Shown here in pieces: positions 45,128-55,287 of a stretch of 64,000 nucleotides of DNA. The stretch covers positions 62,001-126,000 of the forward strand of contig NC_089467.1 in assembly GCF_029203305.1 (NCBI RefSeq). The letters are read 5' to 3'. Origin of the DNA: Yamadazyma tenuis (Eukaryota > Ascomycota > Pichiomycetes > Serinales > Debaryomycetaceae). The position numbers and the translations under genes were made by a program. Under the pieces are notes generated by a model, which saw only the letters and a program-made list of their open reading frames with translations, made no database searches and was not told the DNA's origin. Each line of letters starts with the position of its first letter. Within the stretch, counting starts at the first letter, position 1.

Positions 45128-48100
45128 TCACTTGATATCGAAAACTGGTTTCAACTTCTTGATTAAAAGCCAGTCATCTCTATTAACAGTTTCACGGAAT
45201 GCCGGGTCCTTCAAAGTGTCAATCGACTTACGAGTAATCAATGAGTACAAGTTGTCTGTCTCATCAACATGACGACCCCAAGTGGCTTGAGCTCCAGAGG
45301 GACTCTCTAATCTCATAGCAACACCAGCAGAAGTTTGTCCCTTCTTCACAATATCGACGGAATTGTGGTTCACTTGTAAGGAAACCACTTTCCCTAATAA
45401 TACAACATTAGGCACTCCGGTGGTAGGATCTCTACGAACACAAGAAATTGGTGTACCAATTCTAAGGGTTCCTTCAACCACATCTACACCAATAATCATG
45501 GGGTTACGCTTGTTGATGATTTGAATGGTTTTCAAAACACATGGGAAAATGGCGAATTCCAAAAAGTCTTTCCGACGTTGTTCCAACAATTCCTTTTGGT
45601 AAGCAGTAAAAGCATCAAATAAGTGATAAATGATATCGGCGTTGAAGATCTTGATGTTCTGTTCATTGGCATATTGTTCGGCCTCTTTATCAACCTTAAC
45701 ATCGAAACACAACATCACCGCCAATTCAGGAGCTTTATCTAACATGGTGACCGTTTTTATCACATCTCTTTTGTACACGGGACCCAATCCAATGGACATC
45801 ACAGGGATCTTCATATCTTTCAAAAAGTCCAACAATGCCTCCAAAGAACCTAAGGTTGATGCTTGCACAACTACACCTTTACCAGAAGTATCAACGGAGT
45901 CCAACAAACCCGTCAAGTCATCCATGACTTCTTCCATAAGTTCTTCTTCATCATCCTCTTCCTTATTAACAACCAATAATCTGGAACCAGCAACAGCTTT
46001 TTCCAAATCATTTGCAGCTATCTTCACTCCCAAAGCAGCCTTGACTTCTTTGTGGTGGATATATTCTGACTTGATTCTCAATTCTCTTGATGGAGGAGGC
46101 GTCAATAATGCTCTTATATTGGTTGCAATTGGCCCGTTCAAACCACACAATACTATACGATCACCTTCTCTTAAAATACCGTTGGACAAGACGACATCGA
46201 TAGTGTAACCAAAACCTTCAACCACCTTGACTTCCAAGATCGTGGCTTCAATCTTGGACAAGTACATCAATTGTTTAGACATTCTCTTTTGAGTCAATTC
46301 CATTAACAACCATAACAAGTCTGGAACACCTTCACCGGTCACAGCAGAAGTAGGCACAATAGAGACATACTTAGCCATATTTTTGTTCTGGAAGTACAAT
46401 TCAGAGTTTAACCCTTGTTCGGCCAATGCCACCTTAATTTGGTCGTATCTGTTTTGGAATTCAGCCTTCACAGACTTCTTCTGCTTAGCAAAAGAGTCAC
46501 GGAATGAGTTGTTTGGAACAGGTTCCCAGTCAAATAATCTATCAATCTTGTTCAAAGCAACCACGAATGGAGCCTTTCTATCTCTCAATAATCTTATACT
46601 TTCCAAGGTTTGTTGTTCCAACCCATGCATGATATCGATGACTAAAATGGCAATGTTACATAAAGACGAACCACGAGATCTCAAGTTCGTGAAAGACTCG
46701 TGCCCTGGAGTATCGATAATTAATAACCCTGGAACATCCAAAGTTCTTTTTTCGTACTTGGTCATAACTTCAGTCTTTTGTCTGATGGATTCCACTGGAA
46801 AGTAAGTAGCACCTATTTGTTGGGTAATACCACCAGCCTCACCACCTTGAACGTTGGTTTGACGAATCTTATCCAACAACTTGGTCTTACCAGTATCGAC
46901 GTGTCCCAAAATACAGCAAATTGGTGAACGTAATTCCTTTTCTGGTTCAGCTCCTGGTGTTGATTCTACTTTTTGTGTAACTGGAGCGTTGACTTCTTCT
47001 ACTTCCTCAACCTCTTCAACCTCCTCCTCTTCCTCTTCCGACTCTTCGTCGTCTTCTGCTTCAGCTGGATGCTCAGGAAGGTCTTCCTTCTTTTCTTCAG
47101 TAACAGCTTGTGTTTCTTCAGCAGCTTCCCAGTCTTCATTTACATCGTCATCGTCAAGAGCCATTTTCTCCCAGTCATCGAGAACAGCTTCTTCCTCATC
47201 TTTTTGCTCCTCTTTCTTGACAATAGTGGTATGACTTTCAGAGGAGGCCTTGGCCTTAGAAGGTTTCTTCTTACCGTAAACAATCTTCTTGGGTTTTGGT
47301 GCATCGTCATTTTTGTCCTTTTGTAAACCTGTCACAATCACATTTCCTTGCAACAATTGCGCCTTTCTAAGCTCTTGTAATCTCTTTTGTTCCTTTTGTT
47401 TCTTGGTCAACAACTTACCTTCGGCCTTCAACTGTTCTTTCTTCAACTTTTCCTTTTCCTTTTTAGCAGCTTTGGCGGCAGCTTTCTTATCTTCTTCTTC
47501 TTGGACTTTTCTCTCTTCTTCAGCACGAGCAGCTTCCTCTTCCTCTTCAGCACGAGCAGCCTCTTCTTCAAGTTGTTTCTTCAATTCCAATTGACGCTTC
47601 AAAGCAGCAAGACCACCTGGAGCCTTCTTACCCTTTTTAACGGCTGGCTTAACCTTTTGCTCAGATTCAGGTTCAGGAGTAGCACCCGCAGAAGAGTCAG
47701 AAGGGCCGGCAGCAGCCTCAGCATTCTTCTTGTTGGCTTCTTTGATCTGTTCTTTCTTTTCAGCTTGTTGAGCCTTCTTCTTAGCAGCCTGTTCTTTTTT
47801 CTTCTGCTTTTCAGCTTCTTTCTTCAACTTTTCCTTTTCTTTCTTACTCAAGATTTTGGGCCCGTCCTTCTTACCCTCCTCTTCCTTTTGGTCCTTCTTC
47901 TGCTTGGATTTTCTGATGGAATTCAAGAAGTCATCAGCTACTGCTGAAGCATCAGCCGCTTCGGGCTCCTGAGATTCTTCAGGTTCAGGAGTGTCTTGTC
48001 CATCGGTTGGGGTACCTTCCGACTGGAATTCTTGGGGTTGTGATTCATCCTGAGCAGGTTGTTCATACATGTCTTCATCATCCCAAATGTCACCTCCGGC

Positions 48101-48130
48101 TTTGGCACCTTTCTTTCCCTTTTTAGCCAT
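45128..48130 (-). CDS. FUN12: Translation initiation factor eIF5B
   Basis: A 1000-residue protein (S. cerevisiae Fun12 is 1002). The first ~395 residues are highly charged, with long Lys/Glu helices ([23 protein letters not shown]) and acidic runs. The GTPase domain starts near 403: G1 [13 protein letters not shown], then [21 protein letters not shown] (G3) and NKIDRLFDW (G4). Beta-barrel domain II, the domain III linker and C-terminal domain IV ([16 protein letters not shown]) follow. eIF5B promotes 60S joining. It is divergent from RBG1 with 127 bp between start codons. Confidence 0.97.
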   Translation of the reverse strand: MAKKGKKGAKAGGDIWDDEDMYEQPAQDESQPQEFQSEGTPTDGQDTPEPEESQEPEAADASAVADDFLNSIRKSKQKKDQKEEEGKKDGPKILSKKEKEKLKKEAEKQKKKEQAAKKKAQQAEKKEQIKEANKKNAEAAAGPSDSSAGATPEPESEQKVKPAVKKGKKAPGGLAALKRQLELKKQLEEEAARAEEEEEAARAEEERKVQEEEDKKAAAKAAKKEKEKLKKEQLKAEGKLLTKKQKEQKRLQELRKAQLLQGNVIVTGLQKDKNDDAPKPKKIVYGKKKPSKAKASSESHTTIVKKEEQKDEEEAVLDDWEKMALDDDDVNEDWEAAEETQAVTEEKKEDLPEHPAEAEDDEESEEEEEEVEEVEEVEEVNAPVTQKVESTPGAEPEKELRSPICCILGHVDTGKTKLLDKIRQTNVQGGEAGGITQQIGATYFPVESIRQKTEVMTKYEKRTLDVPGLLIIDTPGHESFTNLRSRGSSLCNIAILVIDIMHGLEQQTLESIRLLRDRKAPFVVALNKIDRLFDWEPVPNNSFRDSFAKQKKSVKAEFQNRYDQIKVALAEQGLNSELYFQNKNMAKYVSIVPTSAVTGEGVPDLLWLLMELTQKRMSKQLMYLSKIEATILEVKVVEGFGYTIDVVLSNGILREGDRIVLCGLNGPIATNIRALLTPPPSRELRIKSEYIHHKEVKAALGVKIAANDLEKAVAGSRLLVVNKEEDDEEELMEEVMDDLTGLLDSVDTSGKGVVVQASTLGSLEALLDFLKDMKIPVMSIGLGPVYKRDVIKTVTMLDKAPELAVMLCFDVKVDKEAEQYANEQNIKIFNADIIYHLFDAFTAYQKELLEQRRKDFLEFAIFPCVLKTIQIINKRNPMIIGVDVVEGTLRIGTPISCVRRDPTTGVPNVVLLGKVVSLQVNHNSVDIVKKGQTSAGVAMRLESPSGAQATWGRHVDETDNLYSLITRKSIDTLKDPAFRETVNRDDWLLIKKLKPVFDIK

Positions 48131-48257
48131 TGTAGTTAGTGGTTGGATCTATGAGGTATTGGAAAATTTTTTATGGGTCGCGCAAACCACATCGCACGAC
48201 CTTCTCAGTACATTTTTTTTCACTCCATCAGCTTCCATTCGATAAACTTCAAGAAAC
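48131..48257. promoter_or_regulatory. Bidirectional promoter of FUN12 and RBG1
   Basis: These 127 bp separate two divergent translation-related genes. The spacer holds TTGGAAAATTTTTTATGG (near 48157-48174), an RRPE-like element of ribosome-biogenesis promoters, and a T-run near 48212-48219 that would disfavour nucleosomes. Shared regulation is inferred. Confidence 0.5.
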
Positions 48258-49361
48258 ATGACAACGGTAGAAAAGATCAAGGCCATCGAAGATGAAATGG
48301 CCAAGACCCAGAAGAACAAGGCTACGTCCTTCCATTTGGGTCAGTTGAAGGCAAAGCTCGCCAAGTTGAGACGAGAGTTAATCAGTGATAGCACCAGTGC
48401 AGGTGGAGGTGGAGGAGCAGGTTTTGATGTGGCCAGAACCGGGGTGGCCACCGTTGGGTTTGTGGGATTCCCGTCAGTGGGGAAGTCTACTCTTTTGTCC
48501 AAGTTAACGGGAACCCACTCAGAAGCCGCTGCTTATGAGTTTACCACCTTAACAACTGTTCCTGGTGTAATTAAGTATAAAGGTGCTAAGATCCAAATGT
48601 TGGATTTACCTGGGATTATTGAAGGTGCTAAGGATGGTCGTGGTAGAGGTAGACAGGTTATTGCCGTGGCAAGGTCCGTCAACTTGTTATTCTTGGTGTT
48701 GGATGTTAATAAACCATTACACCATAAACAAATCATTGAGCACGAATTAGAAGGTGTGGGAGTAAGAATTAATAAACAACCCCCAAACATCGTGATACAG
48801 AAGAAGGAGCGTGGAGGAGTCAACATTACCACCACGGTGCCCCTTACCCATTTGGATAATGATGAGATCCGGGCTGTTATGGGTGAATACAAAATCAATT
48901 CCGCCAACATTGCATTCCGTTGTGATGCTACGGTGGACGACTTGATCGATACCATCGAATCCAAAAACAGAAGATATATCCCCGCTGTGTACGTGTTGAA
49001 CAAAATCGATTCATTCTCAGTGCAAGAGTTGGAATTACTTTATAAGATCCCCGATGCCATTCCAATTTCTTCAGCAAACGGATGGAACTTGGACGACTTG
49101 TTGGAATTAATGTGGAAGAAATTGAACCTCGTGCGTGTTTACACTAAGCCCAAGGGGAAATTACCCGATTTTGAGGAGCCTGTGGTGTTGAGAAACGATA
49201 GGTGTACAGTTGAAGACTTTTGCAACCTGATCCACAAATCTTTGGTGAGCGACTTCAAAAGTGCATTTGTCTACGGAACATCTGTCAAGCATTCTCCCCA
49301 AGTCGTTGGTTTAAGTCACGAGTTGGAGGATGAGGATGTCATCACCATTTTGAAGAAGTAA
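48258..49361 (+). CDS. RBG1: Rbg1, DRG-family GTPase
   Basis: A 367-residue Obg-like GTPase (S. cerevisiae Rbg1 is 369). The N-terminal helices ([20 protein letters not shown]) match DRG proteins. G1 is GFPSVGKS at 70-77, and [22 protein letters not shown] contains G3. G4 is NKID near 247-250, and the C-terminal TGS domain runs from near 290. Rbg1 with Tma46 binds translating ribosomes and helps resolve stalls. A CTG codon at 49227-49229 (codon 324) sits where homologues have Gln or Lys. Confidence 0.97.
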   Translation: MTTVEKIKAIEDEMAKTQKNKATSFHLGQLKAKLAKLRRELISDSTSAGGGGGAGFDVARTGVATVGFVGFPSVGKSTLLSKLTGTHSEAAAYEFTTLTTVPGVIKYKGAKIQMLDLPGIIEGAKDGRGRGRQVIAVARSVNLLFLVLDVNKPLHHKQIIEHELEGVGVRINKQPPNIVIQKKERGGVNITTTVPLTHLDNDEIRAVMGEYKINSANIAFRCDATVDDLIDTIESKNRRYIPAVYVLNKIDSFSVQELELLYKIPDAIPISSANGWNLDDLLELMWKKLNLVRVYTKPKGKLPDFEEPVVLRNDRCTVEDFCNLIHKSLVSDFKSAFVYGTSVKHSPQVVGLSHELEDEDVITILKK

Positions 49362-49473
49362 TGAATACGACATGCACGAATAGATACCTTTTTCTTTACC
49401 TATATGCCCTTTTTAGCAGTAGTGTCGCGAAATCTAAAACTAATAAAATTTTTTTCAATCCACTTCCTGTCGT

Positions 49474-52400
49474 ATGTCAACAATACCAGCAGATATAAAT
49501 GCCCGCTTAGGCGAGTTGATAAAAGGCTTATCGTCACCTGATAACTCGGTTAGAGGCGAAGCCGAAAAGAAGCTCGAAAACGACTGGTCTGACAATCAAC
49601 AAGTTACCATTCTTCTTGTGTATCTTGCAGAACAAGCATGTATGGGAGAAACCGAATATTTAAGGTCTTTCACGGCGGTGTTGTTCAGAAGAATAGCAAA
49701 TAAATCCCCCAAACCGCCCACAAAATTCACCGATAGAAATATCGGGGTCATCAGCGAAGAATCTCGTCTTCAGATCAGACAGATCCTTTTGAAGGCATTC
49801 GTATCAGAATCGTCAAATCAAGTGAGGCACAAATTGAGTGATGGTATCGCCGAGGTGGCCAAGGAGTATACTCTGCAAGAGAATTCCTGGCCCGAATTGC
49901 TTCCTGCTTTGTTTTCTGCTGCTACCAACAGCAATAGTAGCATTCGTGAATCTGCCTTTAGGATCTTTGCGGCTGCCCCCGACATTATTGGACAGCGGTA
50001 CTTAAACGAAGTGTTACCTGTTTTCAACCAGGGGTTCCAGGACCCAAATGATGATGTTAGAATCGCTCTGTGCACAGCGTTTGTGGAGTTCTTCAAAGAG
50101 TTACCCAGGAATGTTTGGGGTTCCTTGGCTCCTTTATTACCCAACTTATTGAACTCTTTGCCAATGTTCTTGGAAAGTGGACAAGACTCATCGTTGGCTT
50201 TGGTATTGGAATCTCTCATAGAATTGGTGATGGTGGCACCTAAAATGTTCAAAGATATGTTCCCCACCATAATTGAATTTTGTTCAGCCGTGTCTAAGAA
50301 TAACGACATGGAAACTAATACCAGAAATGCAGCTTTGGAATTGTTGACGACTTTTTCGGAGGTATCACCAAACATGTGTAAGCGCTCAGAAAGTTACACC
50401 AGTACAATCGTGTTGGTGACGTTGTCCATGTTGACGGAAGTGTGTATTGATGATGATGATGCTGCTGACTGGAATAATAATACCAATAGTGATGACGAGG
50501 ACGAAGAATTGGAATACGATGCTGCTCGTCAAAGTTTGGACCGTGTGGCCTTGAAGTTGGGTGGCCACTCTCTTGCTGCTCCCTTGTTCCAATACTTGCC
50601 TACGATGTGTCAGTCTCCAAACTGGAGAGAACGTCAAGCTGCCTTAATGGCATTGTCTGCCGCCGCTGAAGGATGTGCTGATGTATTGATAAACGAAATC
50701 CCCAAACTTCTTGAATTGATACTACCATTGATCGATGATGCACATTCAAGAGTCCAATATGCGTGTTGTAATGCATTGGGACAAATGTCTACCGATTTTG
50801 CTGATGTGATCCAAAGAACCTCTGGTGCTCAAATTTTACCTGCTTTAATTTCAAAATTAACTAACCAGTCTGTTCCTAGAGTTCAAGCTCATGCTGCTGC
50901 TGCATTGGTGAACTTCAGTGAAGCTGCTACCAAGGAAGTGGTGGAACCATATTTGGATGATTTGTTAACGAATTTGTTAGGACTTTTGCATTCACCTAAA
51001 AAGTATGTTCAAGAACAAGCTCTTACTACCATTTCTGCCATTGCAGATGCTGCTGAAAAGAAATTTCTCAAATACTACGATACGTTAATGCCATTGTTGT
51101 TCAATGTGTTGAAATCCGATGTGGGTGAAGAAAACAGAGCCTTATTAGCCAGATGTATTGAATGTTCCACATTGATTGCTTCTGCTGTTGGAAAGGAAAA
51201 GTTTTCGGAACATTCAAACGATTTGATTCAATTATTTGGTCATATTCAGTCTACCATTGAAACTCCCGACGACGAAGTCATTCCTTATTTGGATCAAGGT
51301 TGGGCTAGAATCTGTAGATTGGTTGGTAAAGACTTTACTCAATACTTGCCTTCAATTTTACCGTCGCTTATAGAAACAGCAAAAGCCACTCAGGATATAT
51401 CCCTCTTGGATGAAGAAGAAGCTGATGAATACCAACAAAGTGACGAATGGGATGTTATTCAGTTCGGTGGTAAACACCTTGCTGTTCATACTGCTGCTTT
51501 AGATGAAAAAGTGACCGCTTTAGAGTTGTTGAACAGCTACGCTATGGATTTGAAGGCTGATTTCTTTCCTTGGGTTGGTCAGTTGGTGGAAATTACTATT
51601 CCTGGTTTGGATTTCTACTTACACGATGGTGTTAGAGTTCAAGCTGCCATAACATTGACTTCACTTTTGCAGTGCACAGTAGCGGCTACTGGTAATAATT
51701 CTAATGAGACATTGCAAATCTGGACTCAAATTTGTGATAAATTGTGTACCACTTTAGCCAGTGAACCAATTTCGGAGTTGTTAATTGCCTACTATTCCTC
51801 TCTCAAGAATTGCATCAACATCATCCACCCTGGTGCTTTATCTCACGTGCAATTAGAAAGCTTATCCAAAGCCATAAATACCAACTTGATAGAAGTTTAT
51901 CAAAGAGTTAGACAAAAGGACAACGAAGACGATGAATACACTGAAGATGTGGATGATGGGGAGGAAGAATACACTGATGAAGAAATTTTAGACAAAATTA
52001 GTGGAGTCATAAGGTCCATTTTCAAAAGTAGTAAGGTTGAATTTTTACCTCATTTCAACCTCATATTCACCACTGTTTTGCAGGTAATTGGCGAGGAGAA
52101 TGTTAACTTAAGATTGAATGGCTTAGCTGCTATCAATGATCTTGTGGAGTTCACCGGCCCAGCTTCATATACTTATAAAGATCAATTCTTGAACTTTGTG
52201 GGTGAATCGTTGACCTCTTCGGAAGCGACTATCAGGCAGTATGCCTGCTCTATTGTCGGCTTCGCTGCACAAAATGGAGGGGAGCAGTATAAGGAATTCT
52301 GCTTATCAAGCTTACCTCACTTATTCAGAATGGTCTCCATTCCTGACTCCAAAGCCGAAGAAAACGTGTACGCAACCGAGTCCCTGGTGGGAGCCATTGC

Positions 52401-52743
52401 TAAAATTTGCCATGCTTTTGGATCATCTATTCCAGACTTGGATAGTGTTATTCAGCAATGGTTCAACCTTTTACCAGTTGTCCAGAATGAACAAGTAGCC
52501 CCATACGTCTACTACTTTTTGGGAGAATTAGTTAAGAGTCAGCACCCTGTGGTTCAGAACGGTATAACCAAGGTTGTGGACTCAATATTACAAGCATTAT
52601 CAAACGCAGCGTTAATCGGGCAGGATGCTGCTCGGGCCGCAGAGTTGGCTAGACAGGTTCTTGGATCCATGCCACACCCAGAAGCTATTGCACTCTTGCA
52701 GAAGTATAACGAGTCTGACCTCATCAAAAAATACTTCTCATAA
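49474..52743 (+). CDS. PSE1: Importin-beta karyopherin Pse1/Kap121
   Basis: A 1089-residue HEAT-repeat nuclear import receptor (S. cerevisiae Pse1 is 1089). Matches run end to end: SSPDNSVRGEAEKKLENDW, RHKLSDGIAEVA, SFRIFAAAPDIIG-type repeats, the acidic loop after EVCIDDDDAADW, DRVALKLGGHSLAAPLFQYL, SRVQYACCNALGQMSTDF and VQAHAAAALVNFSEAATKE. Later come LEEEEADEYQQSDEWD-type and DFYLHDGVRVQAA stretches. It imports proteins such as Pho4, Spo12 and ribosomal proteins. CTG codons at 50068 and 52384 align with Ala positions. Confidence 0.95.
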   Translation: MSTIPADINARLGELIKGLSSPDNSVRGEAEKKLENDWSDNQQVTILLVYLAEQACMGETEYLRSFTAVLFRRIANKSPKPPTKFTDRNIGVISEESRLQIRQILLKAFVSESSNQVRHKLSDGIAEVAKEYTLQENSWPELLPALFSAATNSNSSIRESAFRIFAAAPDIIGQRYLNEVLPVFNQGFQDPNDDVRIALCTAFVEFFKELPRNVWGSLAPLLPNLLNSLPMFLESGQDSSLALVLESLIELVMVAPKMFKDMFPTIIEFCSAVSKNNDMETNTRNAALELLTTFSEVSPNMCKRSESYTSTIVLVTLSMLTEVCIDDDDAADWNNNTNSDDEDEELEYDAARQSLDRVALKLGGHSLAAPLFQYLPTMCQSPNWRERQAALMALSAAAEGCADVLINEIPKLLELILPLIDDAHSRVQYACCNALGQMSTDFADVIQRTSGAQILPALISKLTNQSVPRVQAHAAAALVNFSEAATKEVVEPYLDDLLTNLLGLLHSPKKYVQEQALTTISAIADAAEKKFLKYYDTLMPLLFNVLKSDVGEENRALLARCIECSTLIASAVGKEKFSEHSNDLIQLFGHIQSTIETPDDEVIPYLDQGWARICRLVGKDFTQYLPSILPSLIETAKATQDISLLDEEEADEYQQSDEWDVIQFGGKHLAVHTAALDEKVTALELLNSYAMDLKADFFPWVGQLVEITIPGLDFYLHDGVRVQAAITLTSLLQCTVAATGNNSNETLQIWTQICDKLCTTLASEPISELLIAYYSSLKNCINIIHPGALSHVQLESLSKAINTNLIEVYQRVRQKDNEDDEYTEDVDDGEEEYTDEEILDKISGVIRSIFKSSKVEFLPHFNLIFTTVLQVIGEENVNLRLNGLAAINDLVEFTGPASYTYKDQFLNFVGESLTSSEATIRQYACSIVGFAAQNGGEQYKEFCLSSLPHLFRMVSIPDSKAEENVYATESLVGAIAKICHAFGSSIPDLDSVIQQWFNLLPVVQNEQVAPYVYYFLGELVKSQHPVVQNGITKVVDSILQALSNAALIGQDAARAAELARQVLGSMPHPEAIALLQKYNESDLIKKYFS

Positions 52744-52873
52744 TACTTGATCTCTGATCAAGAAGCAACTTGTATGTAAATTATATTTAAACACTAATAC
52801 AGTAAACTTAGTTTGCAGCCATCATCTGTGTTTTGAGTCGCGATCGCGTTTTTCTCTTTAGATAGAATAAACC

Positions 52874-54700
52874 ATGATAGAACTGGAACTCCAGGATTCT
52901 GAGAGTAGCCTCCAGTTTCTCTCGACGCAGATTCAGCTGGTGTATGAACGAGACGAAGCTCGAGAGTCGGCTAGCCGTAAAACGAGCGAGTCGATATCTC
53001 AACTACAGCATTTTAGCAATGCTACCACAAAGAAGCAGCCGAAAGGGACGGTAAAGAAAACCATAATTAAGCCATTCCAGCGATCTAAGAAAGCACCACG
53101 TACCAACAAAATCCATTCACTAACCTCACACGTTCAAGATATTTTTGGCAGAACCCCCATAACTGACTTCAGTGATCAACACTCGATACTATCATACTTT
53201 TCTACTAAAAAGCATAAGATTCAACATATTTTGCATACTCTCGAAAAGGACTCCAACGATGCAGCCAGTAATAGAAATTTTACAAGGAATATCGGACTGG
53301 TTATTCCTTACAACAGAGAAGAATGGGCTGAAATTACCGATGCTATTAAAGAAAACCTACCTAACCTTTCTGATGCCACAATGAGAACTTTGAAAACGAT
53401 TACCCGTAGAATCGAAAACCAGACCTCGTTGGACCCAGACGCGCCACAAATTCCGGAGAGTATATCACTCTGGGACCAAGCATCTCATCATCCATCAATA
53501 CCGTTGACCCCAAGCGATATCAGGACCTTATATGACTTGAACTCGGACCAAATGGCACAAGATACCAGCTTTATTGAAGAAGAGGAGATTCCAGACTCAT
53601 GTTCTGAGCCTGAAATTCTTGAAATCACATCAGAAGATATTGGTATTAGTTCACGGCAGCCCATCCAAGACATTGATACCAAAATTAACGTTCTTGATTC
53701 GATGAACAGTCTCAAGTTTCCAGCCCCACAGTCGAAAGATGATTTCGTGGAGGAAGAAGTAGCCGAAATACTGTCAGAAACAGAACCCCTTGCAGAAGAA
53801 ATGGCTCTTGAGGTGCTATCATCTTCTCAGTCTATGAATGATCAAGAAGTCATCATTTCTTCTTCAGTAAGGAGCTCTCTGGTCAGCTCTAGGCTAGCTA
53901 CGCCGAAGAAATCCAAACTAGCATTCAATATCTCGCCATTAAAGCTAACTCCTCCAAACTTTTCTAGTTCTTTCGAGACAGATTCTGTATATGCTACTGC
54001 TGTATCCCTGTTTCATCACACCCAACTCTGCAATTCACCACCAAAAAAGTATAACACTCGAACAATCGAAATGGATGGAGAAATCAACATTAGGGAGGTG
54101 GATAGCGACCATATCAAGATACGAAAAATAGGCCAACGACAGAAAAGTGTTGGCGAAGATGAGGTGGAGGATTCTGACGATGATGCAGTAAACATCAGTA
54201 TCATAGAGCTATCGACCTTAGTTGAGGAATCGGAAGAGGAGTCAATGGTTGGCCAGCTAATTGCTAAAGCTGACCGGTCGGTGATTCAAGTTCCATCAAG
54301 TCCAGATATAGGAGCTGTAACACTATCCCAGAGAAACCCGTCGGAGTTTAGTCAGATGTCCGCCAAAGAACTTCGTGGAGTGTTCAAAGATTGGCAGTTA
54401 AAACCAGTAAAAACCAAAGAGAAGATGATTGAGATTTTGGAGAATGCTAGCGAAATCATCGACAGCCAGAACCCTTCACAGCTAACACAAACCGAGTTCA
54501 ACGAACAAGTATTTCAAAAACTCTCTGAAGCCATCAAGAATAATCACGAGTGGTTGGAGAAAATCAACAGCTACGAACCTATTCTCATTGAGAAACTCAA
54601 GGCGTGGCTTGATACCGAAACAATCATTTGTGAACCTGACTTGTTGGAGAAATTTTGTGACTTCAAAGGAATTTGCTATACCAATAAAGATAAGGAATAA
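52874..54700 (+). CDS. SLX4: Slx4, structure-specific endonuclease scaffold
   Basis: A 608-residue mostly disordered Ser/Glu-rich protein with a conserved C-terminus. The SAP-like helix MSAKELRGVFKDWQLKPVKT near 494-513 is followed by the Slx1-binding CCD region (HEWLEKINSYEPILIEKLKA, then a stretch ending FCDFKGICYTNKDKE). This arrangement is that of fungal Slx4, the regulatory partner of Slx1 that cuts branched DNA and serves the DNA damage response. SQ/TQ dipeptides, candidate Mec1 sites, are frequent. The middle resembles fast-evolving Slx4 only in composition. It ends 13 bp from the convergent gene's stop. Confidence 0.85.
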   Translation: MIELELQDSESSLQFLSTQIQLVYERDEARESASRKTSESISQLQHFSNATTKKQPKGTVKKTIIKPFQRSKKAPRTNKIHSLTSHVQDIFGRTPITDFSDQHSILSYFSTKKHKIQHILHTLEKDSNDAASNRNFTRNIGLVIPYNREEWAEITDAIKENLPNLSDATMRTLKTITRRIENQTSLDPDAPQIPESISLWDQASHHPSIPLTPSDIRTLYDLNSDQMAQDTSFIEEEEIPDSCSEPEILEITSEDIGISSRQPIQDIDTKINVLDSMNSLKFPAPQSKDDFVEEEVAEILSETEPLAEEMALEVLSSSQSMNDQEVIISSSVRSSLVSSRLATPKKSKLAFNISPLKLTPPNFSSSFETDSVYATAVSLFHHTQLCNSPPKKYNTRTIEMDGEINIREVDSDHIKIRKIGQRQKSVGEDEVEDSDDDAVNISIIELSTLVEESEEESMVGQLIAKADRSVIQVPSSPDIGAVTLSQRNPSEFSQMSAKELRGVFKDWQLKPVKTKEKMIEILENASEIIDSQNPSQLTQTEFNEQVFQKLSEAIKNNHEWLEKINSYEPILIEKLKAWLDTETIICEPDLLEKFCDFKGICYTNKDKE

Positions 54701-54713
54701 AAGTAGATGTATA

Positions 54714-55076
54714 TTAAATATATTTTTTGTGGTCGGCATCGATTTTGTCGCCGATTAACGTTTCATTTAAATACCGTAAGACCCGTAAGCTGATTGTTGC
54801 ATTGGCAATGAGACTTCCAATTGCAATCACAAAATTGAGCAAAAGACTCCCATAATAATTGAATCGTACTACTCTGATGGCCCAAAGAAAGTTGTAACCC
54901 CACAAGAGCAAGAGACCCAAGACCAAGAGTGTTATTACAGCGGAGCTGAAGACTCTGGATTTGGAAATGCGGTCCTTTGGCGGTTGATATGCTTTTGCCA
55001 CTTTTGGAGCCATTGGTGAAATAGAAGAGGAAGCGAATATTCTAATAGTGGAATCGAAATCACTCGCGCGCGACAT
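54714..55076 (-). CDS. Small two-TM membrane protein, unrecognised
   Basis: A 120-residue protein from the ATG at 55076, or 99 residues from the ATG at 55013 (MAPKVAKAYQPPKDRISKSR), which I think equally likely. After a basic stretch come two hydrophobic segments: SSAVITLLVLGLLLLWGYNF and LLLNFVIAIGSLIANATISL. A hydrophilic tail ending KIDADHKKYI follows. It looks like a small ER or organelle membrane protein, but I do not recognise the family. It converges with SLX4 with a 13-bp spacer, and its start is 61 bp from the tRNA-Gly gene, which is transcribed away from it. Confidence 0.6.
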   Translation of the reverse strand: MSRASDFDSTIRIFASSSISPMAPKVAKAYQPPKDRISKSRVFSSAVITLLVLGLLLLWGYNFLWAIRVVRFNYYGSLLLNFVIAIGSLIANATISLRVLRYLNETLIGDKIDADHKKYI

Positions 55077-55137
55077 TAGTATGGAAATCCAGACTTACGC
55101 CCTGGAAAACAACACTACTTAAATAAAAATTCAATTA

Positions 55138-55208
55138 GCGCAACTGGTTTAGTGGTAAAATCCAACGTTGCCATCGTTGGGCCCCCGGTTCGATTCCGGG
55201 GTTGCGCA
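55138..55208 (+). tRNA. tRNA-Gly (GCC anticodon)
   Basis: A 71-nt intronless cloverleaf. The acceptor arm GCGCAAC pairs with GTTGCGC, followed by discriminator A. The D arm contains TGGTTTAGTGGTAAAA (A box), and the anticodon stem CAACG pairs with CGTTG around loop TTGCCAT. The T arm is CCCCGGTTCGATTCCGGGG-like (B box GGTTCGATTCC). The anticodon GCC is at 55170-55172. A run of eight T at 55209-55216 is the Pol III terminator. Confidence 0.97.
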
Positions 55209-55216
55209 TTTTTTTT
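55209..55216 (+). terminator. Pol III terminator of tRNA-Gly
   Basis: An uninterrupted run of eight T begins at the first base after the tRNA discriminator nucleotide, as expected for RNA polymerase III. Confidence 0.85.
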
Positions 55217-55287
55217 GCATTTGCTCAATACACCCATCTGAAGGAAAGTATGCGAATCGCAAATTTGGCTGAATATCTACTGTAACA

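Noticed and set aside
47289..47947. Long plus-strand open frames opposite FUN12 giving Leu/Phe/Ser-rich peptides
   Set aside because: They are the mirror of the Lys/Glu-rich codons of eIF5B; no motif and no gene-like start.
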